IMG/VR virus record: IMGVR_UViG_3300032093_000410
Coordinates: 1-36,383 of that record
DNA: 36,383 nt
Reading direction: 5' to 3' (one strand)
Source of the DNA: a virus
Numbering within the stretch: the first letter of the stretch is position 1; every line of letters starts with the position of its first letter. This document shows, one piece after another, positions 15,522 to 22,381 of the stretch. The notes beneath the pieces were generated by a model, which did not search any database, had not been told where the DNA came from, and was given only the letters and a program-made list of their open reading frames with translations. The translations under genes were made by a program, and so were the position numbers.

Positions 15522-17608
15522 GCGGAACTCCCGGGTTGACTGCCGACCTGCCACAGCCTGGCGAGGTCGACGAATTCGCTGCCTTCGTCGCTGGTCGCGG
15601 TCGGCCACAAGGTCAGGCCTTCCATGCTCGCGGCCGCGGCGCAGCCGACGAGGCCGTCCCACCAGTGGTTGTCGCGGCCCGCGGCTCCGCCCCATTCGTC
15701 GAGCCGCCGGCCGTGGCCGACCGTGCGCGTCGGCCGCTCGGAGCGGATGTGGTCAATGAGCATGCGGTGCAGGTCCGCGTTCGCGTCGAGCTGGCCGTAG
15801 AAGGTCAGCGCGCCCGGGTCACCCGGTGCGGTGCGGAGGCGATCGGCGACGAACGTCTTCCAGTAGTTCACGTCAATCTGGAGGAGCCTCGTCGCTCGTG
15901 CGGCCTTGGGCGAGGTGAGCAGCCAGTGCAGGCCGCGGCGCTCGCCTGGTCTGATCTTCCAGGTGCTCATCGGGGACTTCGCCGCGGTGATGCCGACGCC
16001 GGCACTCGGCGTGATGATCGCTTTGTGTGGGCTGATCCTGGCGATCTCGTGGACGATCTCGGTGCTGACGTTCCAGTTGGAGTCGATCAGCAGCCGGCTC
16101 AGCAGCATCTCTGCGCCGTCCTCTCGCAGCCACGTGCGGCCGCAGAGGTCGTTGGTCAGATCAATCAGGCCCTGGCGGAGCCGGGCCTGCTGGTCGTGCC
16201 CGGGGTAGCGCTTGCTCAGTGTCTCGCGGATGTCGCGGTTGCTGAAGTAGGCGTCGGCTTGGCCCGGCCAGGTGCCATAAGCGATCACGCTCCCGCGCAT
16301 CCGCTCGCCCCAAGCGCAGATCACGTACCACAGCGCCTCGCCCTGCACGTCGACGAAGCCGGTGAGGTGGCTCGCGTAGAGGGGCACGCGGCCGCGCGGG
16401 AGACCGCTCAGCCTGGCGGCGAGATCGGCGGCGCTGAGGAGCTTGGCCTCCGTCTCATCGCGAAGCGGCTCCAGCTGATACTCGCTGGCGAACATCTGCG
16501 GGCGCAGGAGGTAGATGTGCATGAGGCTCTGCACGGCGCTCACGCATCCGGGCTCGATTCGCTCCGGCCAATAGACCTCAGCGCCGTGGTCCAGCTGCTT
16601 GCGGTGTCGCTTGTAGAACGCGTTGACCTCGCCGAAGTCCTTCCGGAGGGTCGCCGCGCGGAGCAGCTCGAGGTACTGACCTCGCCAAAGGTCGAGCCGC
16701 TCGGGCATGGTGATCATCGCGCGGAACCGCTCGCCCGACCATTGCGGGCTCTTCTCGCGGTCGAGCAGCCGGTCGGCGAGGTCGTCATGCTCAATGACCG
16801 TGCAGGGGACGACCGTCGCGAGGGGCCGCGTCGGTCCCTGCAGGCCCTGCAGGCCGGACTCGAGCGTGCGTTGCCGAGAGACGACCTGGGCCGGGCTCCG
16901 CGCCGACGCGTCGGTCTGCGGGTCGTCGGCGATGACGAGCTCCGGCCTGACGGAACGGCCGTCGCGGCGCTGGTGATTCAGCCCGCGGAAGCCCGACTCG
17001 AGACCGACCGCCTCGATGATGCAGCCCGCGGCCTTGGAGCCCGGGATGTCCGGGAGCACGATGACTCCGTCACCCCATTGCATGTGCGTGCGCCGGCCGT
17101 GGTGCAGCTGGCCCGCACATCGCCGCGGCTCGCCCTCGAGCGCCGCGATCGGATAGCAGACCTCCGGGAAGTCGGCGGCGAGTTCGACCGATGTCTCCAG
17201 CCAAGTCTTCAGCGTCGCGATCGACTGCTCCGCCTTCTTCTCTGACGCGCCGACGAACAGGATGTACGGCACCCCGTTCAATGCGGCCCAGAGCGTGGCG
17301 GCCTCGCAGAGCTTGGTCTTTCCCGAGCCGCGTGGCATGCCGACGGCGAACCCTCCGCCCTGGCGGATGACGGCCTCCAGGACTTCGATCACTCGCAGGT
17401 GTGCTTTGCTGAATGTCAGCGCGAAGGTCGCCGGGAAGTACGTTCGGCAGAACGTCTCCAGGCTCGCGAGGCAGCGGTGCTTTCGTGCCGGCCGTGCGAC
17501 CCTGGGGATGCGGCCGATGTCACGGCCCTCCCGCGAGATGCGCTGCTCACGCGCACCTGCAGACTTGAGCTTGCGCTGATAACTCGCTCCCTTGCCGGCC
17601 TTTGGCAC
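15512..17608 (-). CDS. terL: Terminase large subunit
   Basis: The start is GTG at 17608. The 698-residue protein carries the packaging ATPase with Walker A GMPRGSGKT (90-98) and Walker B LVIADDP (224-230), followed by TVVPCTVIEHDDLADRLLD as the coupling region. The C-terminal RNase H-like nuclease shows Asp420 (TGFVDVQGE), Asp509 (LLIDSNW) and a late Asp motif (RDNHWWDG, about 645-651). It cuts concatemers and pumps DNA through the portal. It heads the late operon. The TerS-like gene lies about 1.4 kb further right, separated by regulatory genes. Confidence 0.93.
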   Translation of the reverse strand: MPKAGKGASYQRKLKSAGAREQRISREGRDIGRIPRVARPARKHRCLASLETFCRTYFPATFALTFSKAHLRVIEVLEAVIRQGGGFAVGMPRGSGKTKLCEAATLWAALNGVPYILFVGASEKKAEQSIATLKTWLETSVELAADFPEVCYPIAALEGEPRRCAGQLHHGRRTHMQWGDGVIVLPDIPGSKAAGCIIEAVGLESGFRGLNHQRRDGRSVRPELVIADDPQTDASARSPAQVVSRQRTLESGLQGLQGPTRPLATVVPCTVIEHDDLADRLLDREKSPQWSGERFRAMITMPERLDLWRGQYLELLRAATLRKDFGEVNAFYKRHRKQLDHGAEVYWPERIEPGCVSAVQSLMHIYLLRPQMFASEYQLEPLRDETEAKLLSAADLAARLSGLPRGRVPLYASHLTGFVDVQGEALWYVICAWGERMRGSVIAYGTWPGQADAYFSNRDIRETLSKRYPGHDQQARLRQGLIDLTNDLCGRTWLREDGAEMLLSRLLIDSNWNVSTEIVHEIARISPHKAIITPSAGVGITAAKSPMSTWKIRPGERRGLHWLLTSPKAARATRLLQIDVNYWKTFVADRLRTAPGDPGALTFYGQLDANADLHRMLIDHIRSERPTRTVGHGRRLDEWGGAAGRDNHWWDGLVGCAAAASMEGLTLWPTATSDEGSEFVDLARLWQVGSQPGSSAWG

Positions 17609-17668
17609 TTATGGGTCTCGGGGGCTCCCCGCCATTTCGTGGCGTCCTGCCGGTGGGGTGGCTCAATC

Positions 17669-17686
17669 GTATCGGGAAAGGTATCG
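17669..17686 (+). promoter_or_regulatory. Direct repeat GTATCG-N6-GTATCG, possible operator
   Basis: Two GTATCG hexamers 12 bp apart lie just before the start of the rightward HTH gene (17694) and in the 85-bp divergent gap to the terminase gene. The position suits an operator for autoregulation or for control of the late operon. No consensus promoter was recognised beside it. Confidence 0.35.
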
Positions 17687-17693
17687 TCAGTGC

Positions 17694-17945
17694 ATGCCAA
17701 GTCTCCGCGAGCAACTCGAGCCCCACATCCGCGCGTTCGGCGTCGGCAGGTTGGCGGATGCGACCGGCATCCGCGGCCCGAACATCTCCGAGTTCCTTCA
17801 TGGCAAGCGGAGCATGCGTGAGGAGAACCTCACCAAGATGGCGACGGCGCTCGGCTTTGAGATCGTCATCCGCCGGACGAAGTCAGCCTCGGCGGGCGCT
17901 CGGCCGGCCGCTCGTCCCGCTGCTCGCCCGCGGCGTCGCGCGTGA
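17694..17945 (+). CDS. Helix-turn-helix regulator A (83 aa), rightward
   Basis: This is the only phage gene on the plus strand. ATG at 17694 gives MPSLREQLEPHIRAFGVGRL, then an HTH with ATGIRGPNISEFLHGKRS, a short helix (LTKMATALG), a final strand FEIVIRR and a basic Ala/Pro/Arg tail. It is clearly related to the leftward gene at 17883-18131 (shared REQL, GI-x-x-P, G-x-R, ALG-x-x-x-x-I). The two 3' ends overlap by 63 bp. It is likely a repressor, opposed to the flow of all other genes. Confidence 0.75.
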   Translation: MPSLREQLEPHIRAFGVGRLADATGIRGPNISEFLHGKRSMREENLTKMATALGFEIVIRRTKSASAGARPAARPAARPRRRA

Positions 17946-18131
17946 TCGGCGCGGTGGTTTGATGATCAGCGTTGCGCCGAGGGCCTTGACGATCGCCTCG
18001 ATGTGCTTCACCGGCAGTTCCCGACGGCCGGCCATGTAGGCGTTCAGCGATGGGGCGTGGATGCCGATCTCCGCGGCGCAGCGGGCCTGGCCGTACTCGT
18101 TGATCAGTGGTGTCAGTTGTTCGCGGATCAT
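17883..18131 (-). CDS. Helix-turn-helix regulator B (82 aa), leftward paralogue
   Basis: ATG at 18131 follows AGGAGCACGC and overlaps the stop of the upstream gene (ATGA). The protein MIREQLTPLINEYGQARCAA continues with HTH-like AEIGIHAPSLNAYMAGRRE, a helix IEAIVKALG, strand TLIIKPP and a Ser/Arg-rich tail. It matches regulator A over most of its length but is encoded on the opposite strand. It is co-transcribed with small early genes, so A and B may be controlled by different promoters and oppose each other. Confidence 0.78.
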   Translation of the reverse strand: MIREQLTPLINEYGQARCAAEIGIHAPSLNAYMAGRRELPVKHIEAIVKALGATLIIKPPRRSRATPRASSGTSGRPSARRG

Positions 18132-18373
18132 GCGTGCTCCTGGAGAGTCTGGCGGATCTCGAGCGGGTCCCTCCCGGTCAGCACCGAGAGGGAGACGATC
18201 AGGTGTGAGAGGACTCGCTCATTCTTCGCGACGTCGCGTGCGGTCGCTGGCATTCTGCGGGCGCGCTTGTCGCCGGCCTCGATCGCGGCCTCGATCCCGG
18301 TCAGCAGCTTGAGCATCTGCAGGGCGGTGGTCTGGCGGCGGGACTCGGGCGCGAGCTTGTTCGTGATCTTCAT
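18128..18373 (-). CDS. Small helical protein of unknown function (81 aa)
   Basis: ATG at 18373 follows AGGAGCACCCCC. The sequence MKITNKLAPESRRQTTALQM is followed by mostly helical, charged segments (ARDVAKNERVLSHLIVSLSV) and ends IRQTLQEHA. No motif was found. It is part of a run of short genes with near-identical AGGAGCA ribosome-binding sites (18.1-18.9 kb) and is coupled to HTH regulator B. Confidence 0.65.
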   Translation of the reverse strand: MKITNKLAPESRRQTTALQMLKLLTGIEAAIEAGDKRARRMPATARDVAKNERVLSHLIVSLSVLTGRDPLEIRQTLQEHA

Positions 18374-18395
18374 GGGGGTGCTCCTTTGGGGCGTT

Positions 18396-18629
18396 TCATT
18401 CGGCGTCGTTCAGGAAGGCCTCGACCTCTTCTGGCTCTTGGCTGCTGATGAATCCGACCAGGTTGATCAGGTCTTCGCGGATCTTGCCGAGGTCTCCGGC
18501 GTGGCCCCAGTTCTTCGGTTCGGCCTTCTGCTCGGCGTCGTGCCGGTCGAGCTCCATCTGCAGCACATCCATCAGGCGGGCGATGTCGTTGCGGCGAGCG
18601 GCGTAGGTCTGGGCGGCGGTTGCGGACAT
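18396..18629 (-). CDS. Small acidic helical protein of unknown function (77 aa)
   Basis: ATG at 18629 follows AAGGAGCACGACC. The protein MSATAAQTYAARRNDIARLM is helical, with an acidic C-terminus (SSQEPEEVEAFLNDAE). No family was recognised. The gaps to both neighbours are short (22 and 11 bases), so it belongs to the same transcript. Confidence 0.65.
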   Translation of the reverse strand: MSATAAQTYAARRNDIARLMDVLQMELDRHDAEQKAEPKNWGHAGDLGKIREDLINLVGFISSQEPEEVEAFLNDAE

Positions 18630-18640
18630 GGTCGTGCTCC

Positions 18641-18934
18641 TTACTTCGTGATGGGGTTGCGGGGCTTGCTCTGCGCGTTCATGCCGCGGGCCTCTCGGCA
18701 GGCATCGCCGCGGCCCTGGCGGTAGCCGGTGCTCAGTCCTGCGGAGTAGCCGGCCTCGAAGGCCGCGGCGATCACCTCGCGGAGCGTGGCGACCGAGAGG
18801 TCGTGGAAGTCCAGGTGGTCGCGCCCGCGGGTCGCGAGCGTTTCGAGTTCAAGGTTGGTCCTCGCGGCCTCCATCGCGGCGCTCATGGCGTTGGTCTTTG
18901 CGGTCGCGTCGAGGCTGATCTTGCTGCTGCTCAT
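18641..18934 (-). CDS. DUF6900-like small protein (97 aa)
   Basis: ATG at 18934 follows AGGAGCAAGCA. The core LATRGRDHLDFHDLSVATLREVI (read here as ATRGRDHLDFHDLS, then VATLREVIAAAFEAG) matches my recollection of the DUF6900 pattern, a helix-DFH-helix domain of unknown function found in phages and plasmids. A Gly/Arg-rich C-terminus follows. It is the first gene of the small-gene run and lies below a palindromic operator-like site. Naming rests on the DFHD and AFEAG motifs only. Confidence 0.6.
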   Translation of the reverse strand: MSSSKISLDATAKTNAMSAAMEAARTNLELETLATRGRDHLDFHDLSVATLREVIAAAFEAGYSAGLSTGYRQGRGDACREARGMNAQSKPRNPITK

Positions 18935-18956
18935 TGCTTGCTCCTGTTCTCACACA

Positions 18957-18972
18957 TTAGCACCCGTGCTAA
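18957..18972. promoter_or_regulatory. Perfect palindrome TTAGCAC-CC-GTGCTAA, candidate operator
   Basis: Seven-base arms TTAGCAC and GTGCTAA flank two C residues, 23 bases upstream of the gene at 18641-18934, in an 85-base gap of lower GC. The place is right for a repressor bound near a leftward promoter. The arms resemble CIRCE half sites, but the 9-base CIRCE spacer is missing. Confidence 0.5.
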
Positions 18973-19019
18973 TCAATGCCAGCGCAATGCGAGAAAAGAA
19001 GAGCAGAATTGCAAAGATC

Positions 19020-19487
19020 TCAGCGGCGTTTCGCGGCCGCGATCGCGGCGGCCGCGAGCCTGGCCAGCTCGCTGACGGGATAGCCCTTCGGCCCGAGTCT
19101 CAGGGGTTCCAGGTGCTCGCGAACGGCGGCGAGTTCGAGGCTGCTTTCGTCATCGGCGGCGTGCGCCGGGGTCTCCGTGGGCGCGTCGAGGCGCATCAGC
19201 TTGACGAGCTCGGCCTGGGCGCGGAGGGCGGTGCGGTTGTCCTGCCCCTGCAGCGCGCGGCGGTAGATGTCCTCGAACCGAACGACGGCCTTGCCCCGCT
19301 CGACCGCTCGGCTCGCGTCGCCGGCCAGAATGATCCGGCGGTGGACCTCGGCCATGGTCTCCTCGAGCGCGTCCGCCGGCACGCCGATCTTCGCCAGCGC
19401 GGCGTTCTTCAGATCGGTCGGGCTAAGCCCGCTGACGCTGAGGAGGATGAGCTTCTCGACGTGGCCCTGGTCAGGCGTCGCGGGCAT
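19020..19487 (-). CDS. Terminase small subunit-like protein (155 aa)
   Basis: ATG at 19487 follows GGAGGAGG and lies inside the end of the PLD-like gene. The N-terminal half is HTH-like (SPTDLKNAALAKIGVPADAL) and is followed by a long helical region with RFEDIYRRALQGQDNRTALRAQAELVKLMRL, which resembles the oligomerisation helices of small terminases. It ends with Ala/Lys-rich AAIAAAKRR. A TerS would recognise the packaging site and stimulate TerL. An HTH regulator is the alternative. Confidence 0.5.
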   Translation of the reverse strand: MPATPDQGHVEKLILLSVSGLSPTDLKNAALAKIGVPADALEETMAEVHRRIILAGDASRAVERGKAVVRFEDIYRRALQGQDNRTALRAQAELVKLMRLDAPTETPAHAADDESSLELAAVREHLEPLRLGPKGYPVSELARLAAAAIAAAKRR

Positions 19488-20115
19488 GCGCCTCCTCCAT
19501 CCATCGCGCGTGAAACCTCAGCAGGTCGGCGCTTTGCGTCAGCGTGAACTGCTCGATCGCGCGGCAGGTCCGCAGGTTGGCCGAGGACTCGACGACGAAC
19601 GCTCGGCCGTCGGTCAGCCTGGCGGCGATGATCTTCGCGTGCGTCCGTGTCGCGCAGTACCAGCCCCCGCGGGCGGGGAGCTCGGCGCGAAGGCGGTTGC
19701 AGACGTCGGCCTCGTTGTAGTCCGACTCGTAGAAGTGGGAGACCAGAAGCCTGGTCGGCCCGATCACGCCGGCATCCATCGCGCTGAGAAGGCGCTGGGC
19801 GTTGGCGGCGTTGAAGCCGAGCGTCGCGAGCCAGAGGTCGGCGATTCGCGCCGGGCTCGCGTGGATCAGGATCGCATCGACGAGGTCGTATCCGTCCCAG
19901 GCCCCGCTCATGAGGCCGTGCCAGGACTCGTTGTCCGCCGGCAGGCCCCCGAGCGCGTGAGCCGCGACGTCGGCCCTAGTCAGGTCGATCGTCTTCCGCC
20001 CCGCGGCGGTGCGCTTGAGCAGCGGTGTTCCTTCGAGCGGGATGGGCTTGGCCTTGGCGCGGCTCTCGCGCTCCGGCGATCGCGTCACGCCGAGGATCTC
20101 GTCGAGGTCATCCAT
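19471..20115 (-). CDS. Phospholipase D-like (HKD) protein (214 aa)
   Basis: The C-terminal half carries the half-HKD arrangement: RTHAKI with His159 and Lys161, an eight-residue gap to LTDG, then VVESSANLRTCRAIEQF with Ser178, Asn180 and Glu188, as in PLD-superfamily nucleases. The N-terminal half is a linker and a Rossmann-like segment. Only one HKD set is seen, so the active enzyme would be a dimer, as in BfiI or Nuc. It overlaps the methyltransferase gene by eight bases. A nuclease paired with that enzyme, or a packaging/recombination helper, are options. Confidence 0.68.
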   Translation of the reverse strand: MDDLDEILGVTRSPERESRAKAKPIPLEGTPLLKRTAAGRKTIDLTRADVAAHALGGLPADNESWHGLMSGAWDGYDLVDAILIHASPARIADLWLATLGFNAANAQRLLSAMDAGVIGPTRLLVSHFYESDYNEADVCNRLRAELPARGGWYCATRTHAKIIAARLTDGRAFVVESSANLRTCRAIEQFTLTQSADLLRFHARWMEEAHARDA

Positions 20116-21514
20116 CGATCCGCTCCGCGGCCTTTCCCGCGAAGGCCTCCCATCGGGCGATGATCACGTCGCAGTACAGTGGGTCGAGCTCCATCAGGAA
20201 CGCGCGGCGTCCGGTCATCTCCGCGGCGATAAGCGTCATCCCGCTCCCGCCGAAGAGGTCGAGGACGTTCTCGCCCGGGAGCGTGCTGTACTCAATCGCC
20301 CGGCGGGCCAGCTCGACGGGCTTCTCCGTGAGGTGGACCATCGCCTGCGGGCTGACCTTCTTCACTCGCCACACGTCGCTCGGCGCGTCGGCGTGGACGA
20401 TCGCGGCCTGATCGTCGCCGAGCTCGACCTCCGCGAGCCCCTTGCGTCCGGAGCTCGCCGGCAGCACGTCGACGCTGGCGTCGCCGGCCTTGATCCTCAC
20501 GCCCTGGCCGAGCTTGACCCCGCGCGGCGCCCTTCCTCCGCGGCGAATCTCCCAGGTGTCTGAAACGTTGGCTTGCCCGAAGAACCGATGCGCCGCACCC
20601 GCTCTCCAGCCGTAGAAGCACCACTCGTGGTTGCCCATGAAATCTCGCCGGCTGAGCGTCGGGTGCTCCTTGATCCAGATGATCGCCTGGGCCAGGTGCA
20701 GGTTGTTCCTCCGGAACGCCAGCGAGTAGGGCTCGGGCGAGACGTACCCGCCCCAGGCGTAGACCGCGCCGCCCGGCACGAGCACTCGAGCCATCTGTCC
20801 GAACCAGGCGAGCACGAGCCGCTCGTACTCGGCGGGGCTGTGGTCGTCGTTCATGATCACGCGATCGCGGGCGCGCTCCGTCTTCTTCTCGCCCTTGGCC
20901 TTCGGCTTGCTCCGCGGCTGGACCGCTACGTTGTACGGCGGGTCGGTGTGAACGAGATGGATCGGCGATCGGGCGACGAGCCGGTCGACATCCTCGGTGC
21001 TCGCCGAGTCTCCGCACAGCAGGAGGTGGCGACCAAGCTTGATCAGCTGGCCGCGCTTCGTCGTCGCGACCGCGGGCACGGCCGGCACGTCGTCAGGGTC
21101 AACGCCCCGCTCCTGGTACCCGCCGGCCAGGATGCGGTCGATGTCGCCGCGCGTGAAGCCGAGGAGCGTCATGTCGATCGCGGCTCCGATCGCCTCCAGC
21201 TCGCCGCGGAGGAGGTCCTCGTTCCACTCGGCGAGCTCGCCGACCTTGTTGTCGGCGATGCGCAGCGCTCGGACCTGGTCCGGCGTCAGGTCCGCGGCGA
21301 CGATCACCGGCACGTCGGCCAGCCCGAGCTTCAGCGCAGCCTTGAGCCGCGTGTGCCCGGCGATGATCACGCCCTCGGCGTCGACGAGGATCGGGAATCG
21401 GAACCCGAACGCGGCGATCGAGGCCGCGCACGCGTCAACCGCCCCCTCGTTGTCGCGAGGATTCCGCTGAAAAGGCCGCACTTTTGCGACCGGCCACCGT
21501 TGGATCTGCTCCAC
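20108..21514 (-). CDS. ParB-nuclease-domain / DNA methyltransferase fusion
   Basis: I chose GTG at 21514, with GGAGA just upstream, because the ParB-like domain begins there (VEQIQRWPVAKVRPF). Residues 1-150 are the ParB/Srx-type domain (AGHTRLKAALKLG). The methyltransferase follows with motif IV TDPPYN (191-194) before motif I FGGSG (421-425), the beta order of N6-adenine or N4-cytosine enzymes. HLTEKPVELARR precedes motif I. Between DTWEI and the DVWRVKK of the usual alignment there is an insertion of roughly 55 residues with strand character. It likely protects phage DNA. Confidence 0.88.
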   Translation of the reverse strand: MEQIQRWPVAKVRPFQRNPRDNEGAVDACAASIAAFGFRFPILVDAEGVIIAGHTRLKAALKLGLADVPVIVAADLTPDQVRALRIADNKVGELAEWNEDLLRGELEAIGAAIDMTLLGFTRGDIDRILAGGYQERGVDPDDVPAVPAVATTKRGQLIKLGRHLLLCGDSASTEDVDRLVARSPIHLVHTDPPYNVAVQPRSKPKAKGEKKTERARDRVIMNDDHSPAEYERLVLAWFGQMARVLVPGGAVYAWGGYVSPEPYSLAFRRNNLHLAQAIIWIKEHPTLSRRDFMGNHEWCFYGWRAGAAHRFFGQANVSDTWEIRRGGRAPRGVKLGQGVRIKAGDASVDVLPASSGRKGLAEVELGDDQAAIVHADAPSDVWRVKKVSPQAMVHLTEKPVELARRAIEYSTLPGENVLDLFGGSGMTLIAAEMTGRRAFLMELDPLYCDVIIARWEAFAGKAAERIDG

Positions 21515-21613
21515 CCGCTCTCCGAACTTCCCAAGGAAAGAAAGACTACCTTGGAAGGCGGCAGTTCCGGAGGCTGCAAACGTCCACACTTACCCCTAGA
21601 AGGACCCAAACCC

Positions 21614-21637
21614 GGGGGGGGTGGGGGGCGTCTTGGG
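21614..21637 (+). other. G-rich tract with quadruplex potential
   Basis: The + strand has eight G, one T, six G, CGTCTT-like spacer and GGG in the 192-base gap between the methyltransferase and loader genes. The gap has lower GC elsewhere. No promoter or clear terminator was recognised in it. A short hairpin (CCAAGG at 21531 with CCTTGG at 21549) sits just before the methyltransferase start. Confidence 0.35.
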
Positions 21638-21706
21638 CTCCGTCTGAATACCAAAGTGAATAATCCGCACCCGGTTCTTCCTCGGAGCACCGCGGCGTTC
21701 CGTTGT

Positions 21707-22381
21707 TTAGACCAGGTTGATCTTCACCTGCGGGCGTCTGCTCTCCCAACGGGCCATGACGAAGACCTCGCCCCATTCCCCGATGCGGCTCATCACGTCC
21801 GCGCCGAGCGACTCGACCAAGGCATCTGGCGTGTAGTTCGCGGCGATGATCGTGCCTGCCTTCATCTGGTACCGCGCGTTCAGCAGCTCGCCGAGGATGA
21901 GCATCTCCTCCGGCGTGTGCCGGCGGCGGTGGAGGTCGTCGATCAGCATCAGCGACTGCATCTTGCACAGCTGGTCAATCACCGTGGCTCGCGGCGTTCG
22001 CTCGCCGAAGGCCTTGGTGCTGATGTGCTCGATGATCTCTGCGCCTTCCCACATCCGCACCATCGACAGGGAAGGCTCGGCGCAGGCCTCCCAGGCGACC
22101 TGGGTCAGCAGCTGGGTCTTGCCAATGCCCCGCTCGCCGAGAAGGACGACGCATCGGCCCGCCAGAGCAGCCTTGAGAACGGCTCGCGCAAGTGCGCCCT
22201 GGTCAGGCCACTTCAGCCCTCCTTCAAGGACCGCTTTGTGTCTCGGGCTGATGCAGGCATACTGGCGCTTGCTCTCGACTCGTTGCGCGGCGAGGCTCTG
22301 TGCGGTCTGGCGGTCGATCTGGTCCTTCGCTGCTCTCGCCTCCCGCGCTCGGTTCGCCTGCTCCGCGGTCATCTGCCTCAT
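21707..22381 (-). CDS. DnaC-like AAA+ helicase loader (224 aa)
   Basis: ATG at 22381 overlaps the TGA of the replisome-organiser-like gene (ATGA). Residues 1-45 are a charged helix (QANRAREARAAKDQIDRQ). The AAA+ core has Walker A GERGIGKT (82-89), Walker B LMLIDD (144-149) and a sensor-like IIAANYTPDAL. Such proteins load the replicative helicase at the phage origin, as DnaC and lambda P do. No phage helicase is seen, so host DnaB is the likely client. It is the direct partner of the gene that holds the iterons. Confidence 0.8.
   Translation of the reverse strand: MRQMTAEQANRAREARAAKDQIDRQTAQSLAAQRVESKRQYACISPRHKAVLEGGLKWPDQGALARAVLKAALAGRCVVLLGERGIGKTQLLTQVAWEACAEPSLSMVRMWEGAEIIEHISTKAFGERTPRATVIDQLCKMQSLMLIDDLHRRRHTPEEMLILGELLNARYQMKAGTIIAANYTPDALVESLGADVMSRIGEWGEVFVMARWESRRPQVKINLV

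Noticed and set aside
12657-15539. A 960-codon open frame on the plus strand
   Set aside because: It is antisense to the beta-helix, small protein and zinc-ribbon genes and is Arg/Asp/Ala-rich with no domain pattern, as GC-rich antisense frames are.
15347-17245. A 632-codon plus-strand frame opposite the terminase gene
   Set aside because: The terminase motifs on the minus strand are complete, and the plus frame has no motif and no ribosome-binding site.
18957-18972. A CIRCE element (HrcA site)
   Set aside because: The arms resemble CIRCE, but the 9-base spacer is only two bases and no chaperone gene follows.
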